A stretch of 64,000 bases of DNA from NCBI GenBank assembly GCA_030267565.1, contig BRXU01000007.1:2604001-2668000 (forward strand), written 5' to 3'. This DNA comes from Pleodorina starrii (Eukaryota > Chlorophyta > Chlorophyceae > Chlamydomonadales > Volvocaceae). A program made the position numbers and the translations under genes. Shown here one piece after another: positions 46,769 to 58,982 of the stretch (within the stretch, counting starts at the first letter, position 1; every line of letters starts with the position of its first letter). Under the pieces are notes generated by a model, which was not told the DNA's origin, did not search any database, and saw nothing but the letters and a program-made list of their open reading frames with translations.

Positions 46769-49700
46769 ATGGCGCGTCGCAACGACGTGCGGGAGCAGCT
46801 GGTACCCCAGAACGGCTCTGATAAGGAACCCTCATGCTCTCCCATTCACAGCTTTCCGCGGTATGAGCTGCCCCTCCCCGGCACCATGCCGTCCACCGAT
46901 CGGACGGCCCCTCCATCGGCGGTCGTCGACACCGTTGGCAACGGGGACGATTCTACGCGGGATGGCAGCCTTGCAAGCAGCAAGGGAGCCGTTGCAATTG
47001 GGTCGATGTCGTCGGCGGCACCCGGTCCCGGTCCCGGGCCTGCTGCTGCTGCAGCAACAGCTGCTGCACCGGCCGAGCTGCACTCCAGCCCCCGGGCCCC
47101 GCTACCCAGTGCCGGCGACAGCAGCGCCATCGCAGCCATGGAGATCCAGGAGGGTGGGTGAGATCTGGAGCCTGGTTGAGCTTTGTAGGACCCGGATCCC
47201 GGACGAGTTAGGGGCGGGGCCGGCCACGTCACGACCCTCCTGTACCCTCGTGCAGCTGTGAGCGATGCTGCTGCTGTCCTTCCACTGCTCCGAAACCTCT
47301 CCTTCGGGTCCCGGCTCCGGAGCACACCCCCGCCAGCCGCTTCCTCCCGCCGCGAACAACACCCCTCAGCTGTGCCCCAACCCACAAACACCCCGCCCCG
47401 CCACAACCCGCGCCGCGCCCCCACCTTCCCCCGCCCCTCCACTCCTCTCGCCCTCCCAGCACTGCTGCCGCTCCAGCCGCCCGTGCCGTTCGAGCACCCC
47501 ATCTCTCTTCCCCGGCGGCGGTGGATGGTGTTCATGTTCTGTCTGGTGGCTGCGCTGCTGTTCGCCGACCAGAACCTGCTGGCGCCAAACGTGAGGGGAG
47601 GGGGAGGGGCAGGGGAGGGCAGGGCGAGGGCGAGGGGCAGGGTGGCGGGAACAGGGGTCGAACGGGTCCGAACGATCGGACTCGAAATCGCCATCCGATG
47701 CGCGGACGATGACCCGCCCCGTCAGAAGACGTACGGCACGTTCCTCTGTAGGCTGCTCCCCTGTGAGGGGGGTCGTCTGTCTGTCTGCCTGCTTCGCGCA
47801 ACGGCCACTGCCGCTGCGTCCGTTTGATGCTCCCCCGCCTCGCCTCACCTCGCCTCGCCCTCGCCCCCGCCCCGCCTGCCCTCTCCCCGGGCAGCTGACT
47901 GCCGCCGCCCACTACTTCGGACTGAGTGAGCGGCAGAAGGACACGCTGCTGGGCGGGGCGCTGATGGCGGCGTTCTTTGCGGTGGGGGCGCCCGCGGCAC
48001 TGCTGGTGAGTGGGGGAGGGGGGGTGGGTGGATACGAGAGCCTGGATGAATACGGGCGCAAACGCAGCCAACGGAGGAATGGAGGCGGCGTTTGCGGACG
48101 GACCCATTACCCTACCCCAGCAGCAGTGCTTACCACACAGAGCTGCTGCGCAGGTTGGCTGGCTGACCGACCGAGGTGACATCAACCGGCGCACGCTGCT
48201 GTTCTGGGTGGTGGTGGTGGGGGAGACGCCCTGCCTGCTCACATACTGGGTAAGCTGAGCCGGGGTGGGTGTGGGGGGGAAGGGGAGGCGAGGCGAGGGA
48301 GGAGACAGTGGGCAGCGGGGGAGCCGGGGTGGAGCAGTGGAGGCAGGCGTGGGTGGGTGGGTGGGTGGGTGGGTGGAGCAGGTGAGCGGAGAAGCCGCCG
48401 GGCTGCCAGTGGAGGCAGGTGGGGCCGCTGGGCGGCTCTGACATGCTTTGCCGCGTCGAGCCGGGCGTGTGGGGAAGGGAGGGAGACAGAACCACCGTAG
48501 CCGTGTCCAGCCTTTTCTGGCTCCTGGCGGCCGCGACTCCCACCGAACCCCTCCCTGTCTCTCCGTCTACCCTGCCCCCTCCCCCCCTCTCCCCCTGCCC
48601 TACTCCGCAGGTCAGGTCCTATTGGCAGTTCTTTCTGCTGCGCGCGCTGACGGGTGTGGCGGTGGGCGGCTGCTTCCCCCTCGTGTTCTCACTGCTGGGG
48701 GACCTTTACCCGCCCGGGAGGAGGGTGGCGGTCAGCGCGGTGGTGCAGATCGCCACAGGCATCGGGCTGGCGGCGGGGCAGGTGGGGACTGGGGAGAGGG
48801 GGCTGGGGGCTGGGGGGAGGGGAGGGGGCTGGAGTGGGGGTGGTGAAGATGAGACCGCAGCGGTGGGACGGAGGCGACGCTGGCGGGCCCAGGCCCAGAG
48901 TGGAGTGGGGCGGCCGACTGAGTGGAGGTTGCGGGCGTGCAGTGGGGCGGGCAGGAGCGGGAATGATAATAATGGTGGGAGAAGTGAGGGCTGTTGGGGC
49001 CGATCCGGGTCCAGTTGGTGCTCACAGCGGAACGAAGGGAATGGTCCACAGGGGGGGGGAAAGGGCGGGTTGAGGCGGGTATTGGGTTGGGGAGCGTCGG
49101 GTGGACGGCGGCTCGGCGGGGCGGAGAGCTCCCCGCCCGCCACCCGCCCGGTACCCGCCCCGCCAATCAGCACCCTGCAACCAGCTCCCCTACCCGGTGG
49201 CCCTCCTCTCCTCTCTCCTCTCCCTCTCCTCTCCTCGCCTACCCGGCAGCCTCACCAAGCCACCCTACCCCACTCGACCCGACCCCACTCGACCCGACCC
49301 TTCTACACCCCTCCACCCTCGCCCCCGTCAGGCCCTGAGCGGCTCCATCGGCCCCGCCACCAACTGGCGCCTTCCCTTCGTGGTGGTGGCCGCCCCCTCC
49401 CTGGCGGTGGCGCTGCTGATGCTGCTGACCACGTGGGAGCCACCCCGGGGGGCGTTTGAAGAGGCGCTGAGGGAGCGGTGAGGGAGGCGGGGCAGGGGCA
49501 GGGGCAGCAGCAGCAGCAGCAGCGCGGGCAAGGGCCCACTCCAGAAGGGGGGAAACAAGGACCCTTTCCATCCAGGAGGATCCTCCCCACCCCTTGCCCC
49601 CCCCACCTCCCGTTGCGTTCCCTCGTCCCGGGCCGTTTTCTTTATCTTTTACCCCCCCTCCCCCTCTGCTGCCCCCCTCCCCCTAGGTACTCCGAGGGTC

Positions 49701-52700
49701 TTGGCTCCTACGAGGGCTCCATCAGTTGGTCCAAACTGGCGGCGCTGCTGCGCTGCCCCTCCAATGTGATCGTCATAGGCCAGGGCCTGCCGGGCAGCCT
49801 GCCCTGGGGAATGGTGCTCACTTACTTCAACGACTTCCTGGCGCAGCAAAAGGGATTCACGGTGCAGGTGGGGGCGGGGGCTGGGGCGTGAGGTTGTGGG
49901 AGGGACCAAGGGGATGCGGAACTGAGCGGGGGTGGGGTGGGGTGGGATGGGGTGTGTGCGACCCGACACTTGCCTCGCCTTCTCTTTCCCTGACTGCCCA
50001 CTGGTACCACTTCAACTGTCCGTTCCCGGTGGACCTCCCTCTCCCCCTCCGCCCCCCGGCCTGCCTGGTCCTCTCCGCCCTACCCGCCCTCCTGCTCCCC
50101 CCCATCCCCCCCCCCAGGCCGCCACGGGTGTGCTGCTGTTCTTCGGGGGAGGTGGCGCACTGGGCGTCATCGGTGGCGGGGCGGGCGGGCAGTGGCTCTA
50201 CAACAAGCGCAAGGTGCGGGCCGCTGGGCGGCGCGAGAGGGGGCCCTGGACCCCGGGGGGGGGGGGGCGAGGCGGGAGGGGCCGGGGCACGGGCCGGGGT
50301 GGGGCGGGGCATTGGTGGCCGGTTAGGGCCCCAGACGTGTGGACCCCCGGTTGCACGGCGATTGCCGGCGCGTTCGCAGCAGCCCCTCCCTTCCCTCCCG
50401 CCCCTCCCGCCTGTGGCAGTATCGCTGTCGCGGTATTGATCCCTAGCCTGGCCTGTTTGCTGTGCGCGTCCTCGCCGGCCCTCCGTCACTGGGGCCCCAC
50501 CTCCCTTCTCCACCCCCCTCCCCCCGAGGAGGAAGCCACGAAACCCCTTCAAGCCGCCTTTGCCTGCCTGCCTGCCTCTGCCTCTGCTCCCCTCGTTCCC
50601 CCTCCACTCCCCCCCTCCAGGAGTACCAGGCCCTGCTGGCGGGCGGCTGTGTGCTGCTGGGCATTGCCCCCCTGTACGTCCTCATCAACGCGGGTGGGTG
50701 GGTGGGTGGGTGGGTGGGTGGGGACGAAACCGCAGCGAGGGAAGGAAGGGCGGGTGGTAATCAAGGTGATGGGTGGTGGGTGGGTGCGTGGCTGTGTCCC
50801 GTGGGTCGGTGGGCCCTGGCTAGCTCCCAGGAGGAGGAGGAGGAGAGGGAGGAGGAGGATGGCTGGGCTGCACAGCGCCGGGCGGGGAACGGGGATCGGG
50901 AACGGGAACGGGTGCGTGTCGACTGGTGAGCTGGCGCTGCATACGGTACTCGACAGCTGCCGCGCGCAACTCCCCACACTCACACCCATCCCCTCCTCTT
51001 CTCCCGTGCCACACCTTGTATAGTGTCGTATCGTATCGTATCGGCTCATGCACCTCTCTCTCTCTCCCTCTCTCTCTCCCTCTCTCTCTCTCCCTCTCTC
51101 TCTCTCTTGACGTGCTGTGTCTATGGCCCCGGGCTCAGCCCGCTGCTACCCACCCAACCACCCATCCTCTGCCCTGTCCTCGTCCTCGTCCTCGTCCTGC
51201 CCCCCCCCTGCAGACCTGCAGCGCCTGGGTCTGGGCGCCACCTGCTTCCTGGCTGCACTGGGCGGTGCGGTGGCCTCCGTGGCGGGACCCAACCTGCGCT
51301 CCGTCATGCTCAATGTCAACGAGCCGGAGACCAGGGGGGTGGCGCTGGCGCTGCAGGTGGGGGCGTTGGGGGGGGGGAGTTTGAAGAGTGAATTTGCAAG
51401 AACTAAACAAAAAGTCCTGCGGACGTTGTAGTCCGGTTTGAGGGGAGGGGGAGGGGACGGGGAGTACGGTAGCTGGGGGCCTGCCGTAATCAAGGATGGA
51501 TGGATGGGAGATGCCTCTGTGGACTTGCCTGCCTGCCTGCCTGCACGGATCCTTTCCCGGAGCGTGGCCTCGGGCCCTGTCTGCCTGCCTGCGCTGTCCT
51601 CTGCTGCCCCCCCCTCCCCTTCAGGTCCTGTCCTTTCGCCCCTCTCCGCCCCCTCCTTCCTGCCGCCCTCATCCCCGCCTCCTTGCCCCCAGCACCGCAT
51701 GCCACTCTCTACCCGCTCCCGCCCTGCCCTGCCCTGCCCTCCTTCCCTTCCCCCCCCTTGCCTTCCCTCCTGCCGTGTTCCGCAGTCCATGACTGACGAC
51801 CTGGGCAAGGGGCTGGGCCCGGTACTGGTGGCGGGACTCATACACGCACTGGGCAGGGAGGTGGGTGGGTGGGACCCGAGCGGGCGGGCGGGCGGGCGGG
51901 CGGGCTGGGAAAGAAGTACCGGTATTTGAAGCCGGAGCGATGCAAGGGCCGGGACCCGGGAGGGGCGGGCAGACCGGGCGGCTCCTTCTCCTTCCCCGCC
52001 CTCCGCGTGCACACACACACAAACAGACAGACACACACACACCCCTGCTGCCCGCCCTCCGCACCTCCCGCCCATCCGATGACACCGGGGCTCCCAGGGC
52101 TGGGCTGGGCTGCAAGGAATGCCGCCTTTTACCGGTTGCTGCAACCCGTACCAAATACACATTCCACGGATAGATAGATAGGTAGGTAGATAGGTAGGTA
52201 GATAGATAGGTAGATAGATAGGTAGATAGATAGAAGGATAGATATAAAGAGGGATGGATGGATAGATGGGACTTAGCCTCCCGCCCGCCGGCCCCCCCCC
52301 GGCCTATACGTGGATACCCCCCCAGGGTGCCTTCAATGTTGCCACCGCGGGCTGGATCCCCTGCGGCCTCATGTTGTCCGCACTGGCCTGCTGCATGCGG
52401 AGAGACGAGGCGGCCATGCAGACACGACTGGCACGCAGCAACGAGGCGCTGCAGGCGCAGGCGGCGGAGAGGGCCAGCGCCGCAGCCGCAGCAGCTGGCG
52501 GTGACGGTGACGGCGGCGGCGGTGAGGGCGGCGGGATTACGGTGGTGCTGCCGCCGCCGTCGCCGCCGTCGCGGTCCGAAGGCAGCGCGCAGCCGCCGAC
52601 CCCGCCGCCGCAACCCCCGGCGGCGGATACGGTGGCGGCGGTGGCGGCTCTCCGCCGGGAGGAGCGGCGGCTGGCCAAGGTACGGCTGTTGGCGGCGTGT

Positions 52701-53918
52701 GATGGCGGCGGCGGCGGCGGTGACAGCAGCAGCAGCTGCGACCATTCGGCGTTGCCGCTGTCGTCTTCTGCGGCGGAGCTGGAGGTTGATGAGCAGGGCG
52801 GGGGGCGATGGGGCCGTGGGGGTAGCGGCCGGGGTGCTGGTGCGTTTGCCGCACGCGCGGCGGAGCGCGGTCCGCTGGTGAACCGTGTCACAGCCGTTGC
52901 GGCGGCCGCACCGCCACCACCACCGCCGCCGGCGTCGGCGTACTCCGCTACCCCCACAGCCGTGCCGGCACCGCCGGCACCGCCGCCGCCGCCGCCGGCG
53001 TTGGTGGCGATTCCCAACGTTGAGCCACAGCTGCAGCAGCAGCCACAGCCACAGCCACAACAACATCAGCAGGCGCAGCAGCAGGCGCAGCAGCACATGA
53101 CACCGCCACCGCACCCCAAGCCGCCACACCACACGACCGTGCCCCCACATCCGGTGCCGAATCCGATTGCTCACCCGGGAGCTGGGCTCGCAGCTGCGGG
53201 CCCACGGCCACCGCCGCCTGCAGCGGGGACCGAGATCGGGGCCGAGACGGGGAGTGCTGCGGGGGCCGGGCCGGGGACGGGGGCGGCGGTGGTGATGTCG
53301 GGGGCAGAAGGCGGGCGGAGGGTGCAGGGGGGAGGGGGAGCAGCATCGTGCGATGGGGCGGGAGATGCGAGCAGCAGTGGAGGGGCGGGCGGTGCGGCGG
53401 CGACAGCGGAGGAGCAGTGGCCAGGTGGGCAGCTGGCGGGCGGGGCCACAGCGGGCGCGGACCGCCGGTCGATTGGTCAAGAGCCGGCGGAGTGGTTGGC
53501 GGGGGCGGGGTTGGGGGCGTGCGGAGGGGGTCCGAGCGGATGGGGCGGAGCGGGTGTGGGAGTGGGTGTGGGTGTGGGTGCAGCAAGGGCCGAAGCGGCG
53601 TCATGGAGGGGCACTGGAGGACCAGCGCTGGGGCTGGGGGGTTCCGTTGGGCTGGCTGCGAGCACGGCAGCAGGCAGTACGGCAGGACGGCAGGACGCAG
53701 CAGGGTTCAGCGGTGCGCCAGCGCACAGCAGCAGCGCGGCCGCGTCTTCGGAGGGGTTCTGGGGAAGCGGGCCGCAACCGGCTCAGCAGCAGCAACCGCA
53801 GCAGCAGCAGCAGCAGCAACCGCTGCTAGGGCCAGCTTTTGGGTACCAGGAGAATGGGATGGATTTGAATGGTGGGCTTGCTGAGGTGCAAGGTGTGTGG
53901 GGCAAGCCACCAGTCTAG
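46769..53918 (+). CDS. MFS transporter with a long disordered C-terminal tail
   Basis: A predicted 12-helix major facilitator superfamily carrier, with some resemblance to the Spinster-like group. Twelve exons: 46769-47153, 47256-47590, 47895-48005, 48154-48249, 48611-48781, 49332-49477, 49687-49867, 50118-50213, 50621-50693, 51214-51356, 51786-51860, 52326-53918; 1,134 residues, phase-consistent. About 190 disordered residues precede the first helix (RRRWMVFMFCLVAALLFADQ). Motif A is GWLTDRGDINRRTL (279-292) after helix 2. Then come LLRALTGVAVGGCFPLVF with GDLYPPGRR, the ATNWRLPFVVVAAPSL helix, and the second half from LPWGMVLTYFNDFLAQQKGF to GAFNVATAGWIPCGLM. Residues after about 632 form a Gln/Pro/Gly/Ala-rich tail ending at TAG 53916-53918. 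The second exon includes a C/T-rich stretch (47,340-47,460) that looks intron-like, but no donor in the right phase exists, so it is kept as coding. The substrate is unknown. Confidence 0.82.
51053..51108. repeat. CT microsatellite
   Basis: (CT)n with CCCT interruptions in MFS intron 50694-51213. A GTATC pentamer triplet lies just before it. Confidence 0.9.
52167..52270. repeat. GATA/GGTA tetranucleotide microsatellite
   Basis: About 25 alternating GATA and GGTA units in the last MFS intron (51861-52325), ending 55 bases before the acceptor. Confidence 0.95.
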
Positions 53919-54602
53919 CGGGCGCCTTTGCTGGGAGGTGAGACGTGGGGAGAGCGGTGCGGGCGAGGTGGTTGCGGACGTAAGCAGAGGTAGGGTTTGG
54001 CAAAGGTGCAGAGTTAAAAGTCCATGGTTTATGCCTTATCTGCTTCAATATTGCTTTGTGATTCTCGACGAGCGAGAAAGGCCAGGGATTCAGCAGGTTT
54101 AATTTGCGCGCAAGTCCGCGAACACCCAAGCAGGCTGGGCGTTTTGCGTGGTGAACTTTGCTCGTGGGCCAGAAGACTTTCACAGTGCAGCGTCTATTTC
54201 AACTGCACAGGTGCCTCCCCGGGGGCGAGTTCGCGGAAGCCCGTTGCGATCGGTTTGGAACCATCCGTGCATGATCTTAGTACTTAGAACTCTCCCGACT
54301 TCCCCGTGTCGTATCAAGTCGCGATTCTGTAACTGCTCACCCCGTGTGCCGCTTGATTTTCCTTAATCATACATTTATACCATGTTTAAGTTATTCTGCC
54401 GCAGATGGTCGACCTTTAGTATCCTTGCGCGAGAATCCATGCGCCCGCTAGGTCTGTTCGTGCGGCCGCATTGGAAACCCAATCGATGCCACTATGTGCA
54501 GGAACCGCAATCCTAGCAAACTGTAGCAAGGGCAGGCGCGAGGAGCGTGCACTTGGGAATCGCAGTGCGAGTGCTGGAAGGTTCCGGACCGCTTGAATCT
54601 GA
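53919..54602. other. MFS 3' UTR and DNAJB-type gene promoter
   Basis: Two plus-strand genes are in tandem with 684 bases between coding regions. GC falls across most of this interval. No separate gene is supported. Confidence 0.6.
54328..54332 (+). promoter_or_regulatory. candidate TGTAA signal for the MFS gene
   Basis: The first plus-strand TGTAA after the stop at 53918, about 410 bases downstream. Confidence 0.4.
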
Positions 54603-56975
54603 ATGTCGGGGGTGAATTACTACCAGCTGCTGGGCATTCATGCCACAGCAACTGATGGCGAAATCCGCCGCGCCTACCGAACACTGTTACTCCAGTACCA
54701 CCCCGACAAGCGGCGAACACCCGATGCCGTCGCGGACGAGCTGTACAGACGCATCCAGGAGGCTTATGAGACACTATCATGCCCCGAGAAGCGCTGCCTT
54801 TATGATTTTGTGGGGTCTTTTGCGGCGCTGGCGGAACTCACGTCATCATGCCCCGTGCCCATGCCGGCTACCGGGTCCCAGCGCCGCAGCGCCGTCACCT
54901 CGGACCTGGGCGGTGGGCTCTGGTCTCGGAGCAGCTCAGGCGAGACGCTGCACTCCTGGGGCACCTCCTCGTTCGCCTCCGCAACCCGCTTGTCACCGTG
55001 TCCATCCTCCGACACGCACCTCAGCTCCAGCCCTGCCGACGCAACCGGAATGACGAGCTTGGGCCCCGGCAACCCCGCCGGCGGCCTCGCGGCGGCGTGC
55101 GGCGACCCCGCCACGGCGACCAGCAGCGGCGGCGGCAGCAGCAGCCAGGCTCAAAGCGGTGTATGCGGCCCTGCACCGCTGGAGGGCGCCTCGGCGGCGG
55201 CCGCTGTGGAGGCCGCACCCGCACCCGGGTACCCAGGCCCACATGCCAGCAGCCTGCAGCCGCAGCCACACCCTCACCTGCACCTTCAACACCACCACCA
55301 GCACCAGCACCAGCAGCAGGACCGGCGGCCCTTCCTTCCGCCCGAGCTCAAGTTGCCGACCCCGGCAGAGCCCGGCGGAGGGCCGCCCCCCTCGCCGCAC
55401 GCCGCCGGCGCCCCTTCCGCCTCCTCGGCTGGCGGCGGCGGCCGCAGCCCCGTCTCAAGTCCGGGAACGCTGCTCGGGAAGCGGCGCACCCCGGGGGCCG
55501 ATGACTCGGAACAGCAGCACCACCACCACCAGCACCAGCTTCCCCACCCCTTCCCACACCCGCACCCGCAGTCGCCGCAGCCACAGCCGCCGATGCGGGA
55601 TGCGCCTGGCGGCGGGAGCGTCTGCAGGAGCCCCACGGCGGCGGCGTGCACCGCCGCCGCCGCCGCCGCCGCCGGCCGCCGGTCTGGCGCCGCCGACGTG
55701 CACCACCGCCTGTTGCTGACCTTAGAGGAGATGTACAGCGGTTGTGTGAAGCAGCTGCGCCTGGCGCGACGGGTGTATCGGCCGGCGGATGAGCTGTCGT
55801 CTTCGCCGCCGGGGGCAACGCTGCTGCTGCAGGCCGACTTGCCTCCTCAGCCGGGGCAGCAGCCGGGGCAGCAGCCGGCACAAGCTGATTGGGACGCCGG
55901 GTCCAGTCACAGCTGCTGGCGGGTGGAGGAGCTGTTTCGTGTGGTGGTGCAGCCGGGGTGGCGGGAGGGCACCAAGGTTACATTCCCAGGTGGGTCGGGC
56001 ACTCGGGCTGGGGACTATTGAGGGTTGCGTTTGGCTGGGGCTGGGGTTGGGGTGGTCTGGGTTGGATTGGGGACTTAAGAGGGTTGCGTTTGGCTGGGTT
56101 GGGGTTGGGCTGGGCTGGTGCCGGGGAGCGGCACTGGCTGCCCCGCGGAAGGGCTTGGTGGACTGCACCGCATCGTGCATACCGGTATTTCCGATTGGGT
56201 CAGTCGATTGGGCGGCCCTGGTGCATGAAGGGGGGTCCAGTGAGCGGCGACGACGTGTGCTTGAAGGCCGCCCCGCCCCGCCCCGCCCCGCGCATGTTTC
56301 CGCAACTCACTCGGGCTGGTGGTGCTCGCCTCCCTCCACCGCTTCCAAACCCTGCTTCCCGCCCGTCGCCTCCGCCCCGGTCTTTCCACTCCCCCACGCG
56401 CCTCCCTCCCAGCCCGTGAATTCCGCCCCATGATTTCCGCGCGCGCTCTCTCTCACCTCCCACATCCCACCACCCGCCCCTCCACCCGCCCCTCCACCCG
56501 CCCCTCCTCCTCAGGCAAGGGCGACGAGCTTCCCTGCGGCTCCCGGGGCGACATGGTGCTTGTGGTGAGCCAGGCGGCGCACTGCCGCTACGAGCGCCGC
56601 GGCAACGACCTCCACACGGTGGTGGTGGTGCCGCTGGTGGATGCGCTGACGGGCGGCGACACCGCCCTCACCACCCTGGACGGCCGCCGCCTGGTGCTGC
56701 CGCTGGGGCCCTCCTGCCTACAGCCCTTCAGTCAGTGCGTACTCAAGGGAGAGGGCATGCCGATTCCGCCGGGCAAGGCGCGCGGAGCGCGCGCCGGCGG
56801 TGGCGGCGGCGGCGGCGGCTCCGCCGCCGCGGCGCCGCCTTCGGCGCCGCCTTCGGCAGCGGCGGCTCCGCCGCCGTCGCCGCGCGGCGACCTGCACGTG
56901 CGCTTCGAGGTTTCCTTCCCCGCCGATCTGACCCCCGCGCAGAAGGCGGAGTTGCGGCAGGCGCTGCTGCAGTAG
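54603..56975 (+). CDS. DNAJB-type (class II-like) J-domain co-chaperone
   Basis: A predicted Hsp70 co-chaperone of 615 residues in two exons, 54603-55989 and 56515-56975. Residues 1-68 are a J-domain with the HPD triad at 33-35 (LLLQYHPDKRR). Residues 70-365 are low-complexity and include two His-rich tracts (about 222-239 and 304-323) instead of the usual Gly/Phe linker. No CXXCXGXG zinc finger is present. The C-terminal substrate-binding region starts at LEEMYSGCVKQLRLAR and continues across the splice at VVVQPGWREGTKVTFPG joined to KGDELPCGSRGDMV, then LTTLDGRRLVLPLG, VLKGEGMPIP and DLHVRFEVSFPADLTPAQK. This order matches DNAJB1/DNAJB13-like proteins. The ATG opens directly into the J-domain; the stop is TAG at 56973-56975. 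The client is unknown. Confidence 0.88.
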
Positions 56976-57156
56976 CCGGGGGTAGGCGGCGGTAAAGCGG
57001 AGGCGGCGGTGCGCCTGTAGCAGCAGCAGCTCGGCGGCGGCGGCGGCGGCGGCAGGGGTGGCGTTGGTTGGTTGTCGTTGCGGTGTCGAGGGTGGGTTCG
57101 GGAGCTGGAGGGTGGGTCGGGTGGTATCTGCTCTGCGAGCGCGCGCTAAGGCAGCG

Positions 57157-57255
57157 GGCGGGAGCGGAAGCGGAAGCGGAAGCGGAAGCGGAAGCGGAAG
57201 CGGGAGCGGAAGCGGGAGCGGAAGCGGGAGCGGAAGCGGGAGCGGGAGCGGGAGC
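57157..57255. repeat. GGAAGC/GGGAGC hexanucleotide repeat
   Basis: About 16 hexamer units, encoding Gly-Ser repeats in one frame, downstream of the J-domain gene stop. Probably untranslated. Confidence 0.9.
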
Positions 57256-58962
57256 TGGCAGTCGGGCAAGTGTGGGGAGGGAAGGGAAGGCAGGGCCGGG
57301 GGCGCAACTTATTACTGACGGTGTACCTCCGTCACTCACCGAGCGGCTTATCTTTGGCTTGAAAGAAAGAAAGAAAGAATGCATTCGCATGGCGCCGCTG
57401 ATTCGGGTGTGGGTACCGTACTCAGCGCAGCGCTGCAGGGCTGGAGGAGAAGCCAACCAGAAGTCATACTCCAGAAAGTTGTGTGCGAGGTTTAGGCCCT
57501 TGAGAGGTGAGCCGCCGGCGGTGGCAGGAGTGGCCCATTCCGGCCCAACTCGGCGGCGGATGGGACAGCGCGCGGGGTGGCAATGCGCGGAAGCATGCGG
57601 CAGGGGGGCAGGGGCATGAATCCCAAGCGGGACAGGCGGCGGGGGCGGTGGGCGGTGGGCACACCGGCGCGCGGAATTCGAGTGACTCCGCGCGGCTTCC
57701 CGTTGCTACCTCCTTTCTCCTGCCCATTACCCTAGAACACCCGGAAACTCCTCTTCCCCGTAAGGGGGAGTTCGATTTCATTCTTTGCGGGAACGCTCAA
57801 CGGACCTACCGGTAGGCGCGCCCGCGCCGTGCCGCGCCGTTTTGCCCCCGCCGTCCGGACCGTCATGCGCTGCGTGGCGTGGCGTGGGGTGGGAGGACTG
57901 CGGGCGGCGGCGGCGGCGGCGGGCCAGCGGCCGTGCAGTCAGGAACGCAAACCCTATTTGGACGTTAACTTACGAATGCCGATAAAGGAGGGTTGTGGTC
58001 TTTGTCACGCCACGTTGCGCTTCGAGTTCTGCTCCCCGAGTCTATTTGGACGTTGATTTGTTGGTGCAGCCCGTGGGTGGCTAGCGGGTGAGGATGCCGT
58101 TGAGGTTGTTGCCGGTATAGTCCTTCATAGAGGGCTTAGCGCTGGGCGCGCAGCTCTTGTGATGCAATAGCAGCGGCAGTGGCGGTGGCGGACCGGCGGC
58201 GGCGACAGCCCACTAGGCTTCGTCGCCGAGACGAGTCTCTTTGGATATCCTGTTCTTCGAGTCGTCCTGCAGTCGTGTTTCGCTGTTTGGGATTTCTGCA
58301 AGTTCATTCTTCGGATGCTGTGTGTTTTACGGACTCGGGCCGTTGGACGTGAAGGCGAGAAGCGCTGCAGTGCCTCAAACACGCCGCGCCAGCAGCGGGC
58401 AGCGAAACGAGGAATGCTTGCAGGTACGGCACTCGGCGGGCAACGGACCGTTGTACGGTTTAACGGTTGGTGCTTGGTGGTTTATACGAAACTGAAGTAG
58501 TACAGCCTTTTGGTTCATGTGTGTGTGCGTTTTGTGTGCCGCCGGTGCCCGCTTGATTTGCATGTTGTCCCTCTCCCCATTTTCGCTCGCTTGCTCGCTC
58601 GCCCGGTGTTTCCTGTTTGCTATCGCTCGCTCGTCCCAAGCGCGTTGCCATGCCGCGGCGGCGCCTTTGTGCTGCCCTTGTCTGCGGCATTGGGCGTCCT
58701 CGGGCGGCAAAGCACACGGTCTCCGGGCGGGGCAGGGAAGGGCTCGTGAGTGGGTGGTGACGAGGAGGAGGGACGGGTGTTGTGGTTGCTGCCCCTGACA
58801 AACCCGTTTGTGGAGCACAATGCGGCGGTGGCTGCAGCGACGGCGCGGCGGTGTCAGGCGTGCAGCCCAGGGTTCCACCAGCCGGCTGGACCGCCACCGG
58901 TGTCCCGTGGCTTTGTTAGTGGTGACATCTGAGGTGATTTGACATCATGCGTTGGTTTGTGA

Positions 58963-58982
58963 TTTTTAGGGTTTTAGGGTTT
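58963..58982. repeat. interstitial TTTTAGGG telomere-type repeat
   Basis: Just over two TTTTAGGG units, about 480 bases before the 19-bp satellite array and in the opposite orientation to the two intronic copies. Confidence 0.8.

Noticed and set aside
47340..47460. Intron inside the second exon of the MFS gene
   Set aside because: The stretch is pyrimidine-rich and ends in CAG, but no GT donor in the required phase is present, while the frame is open throughout.
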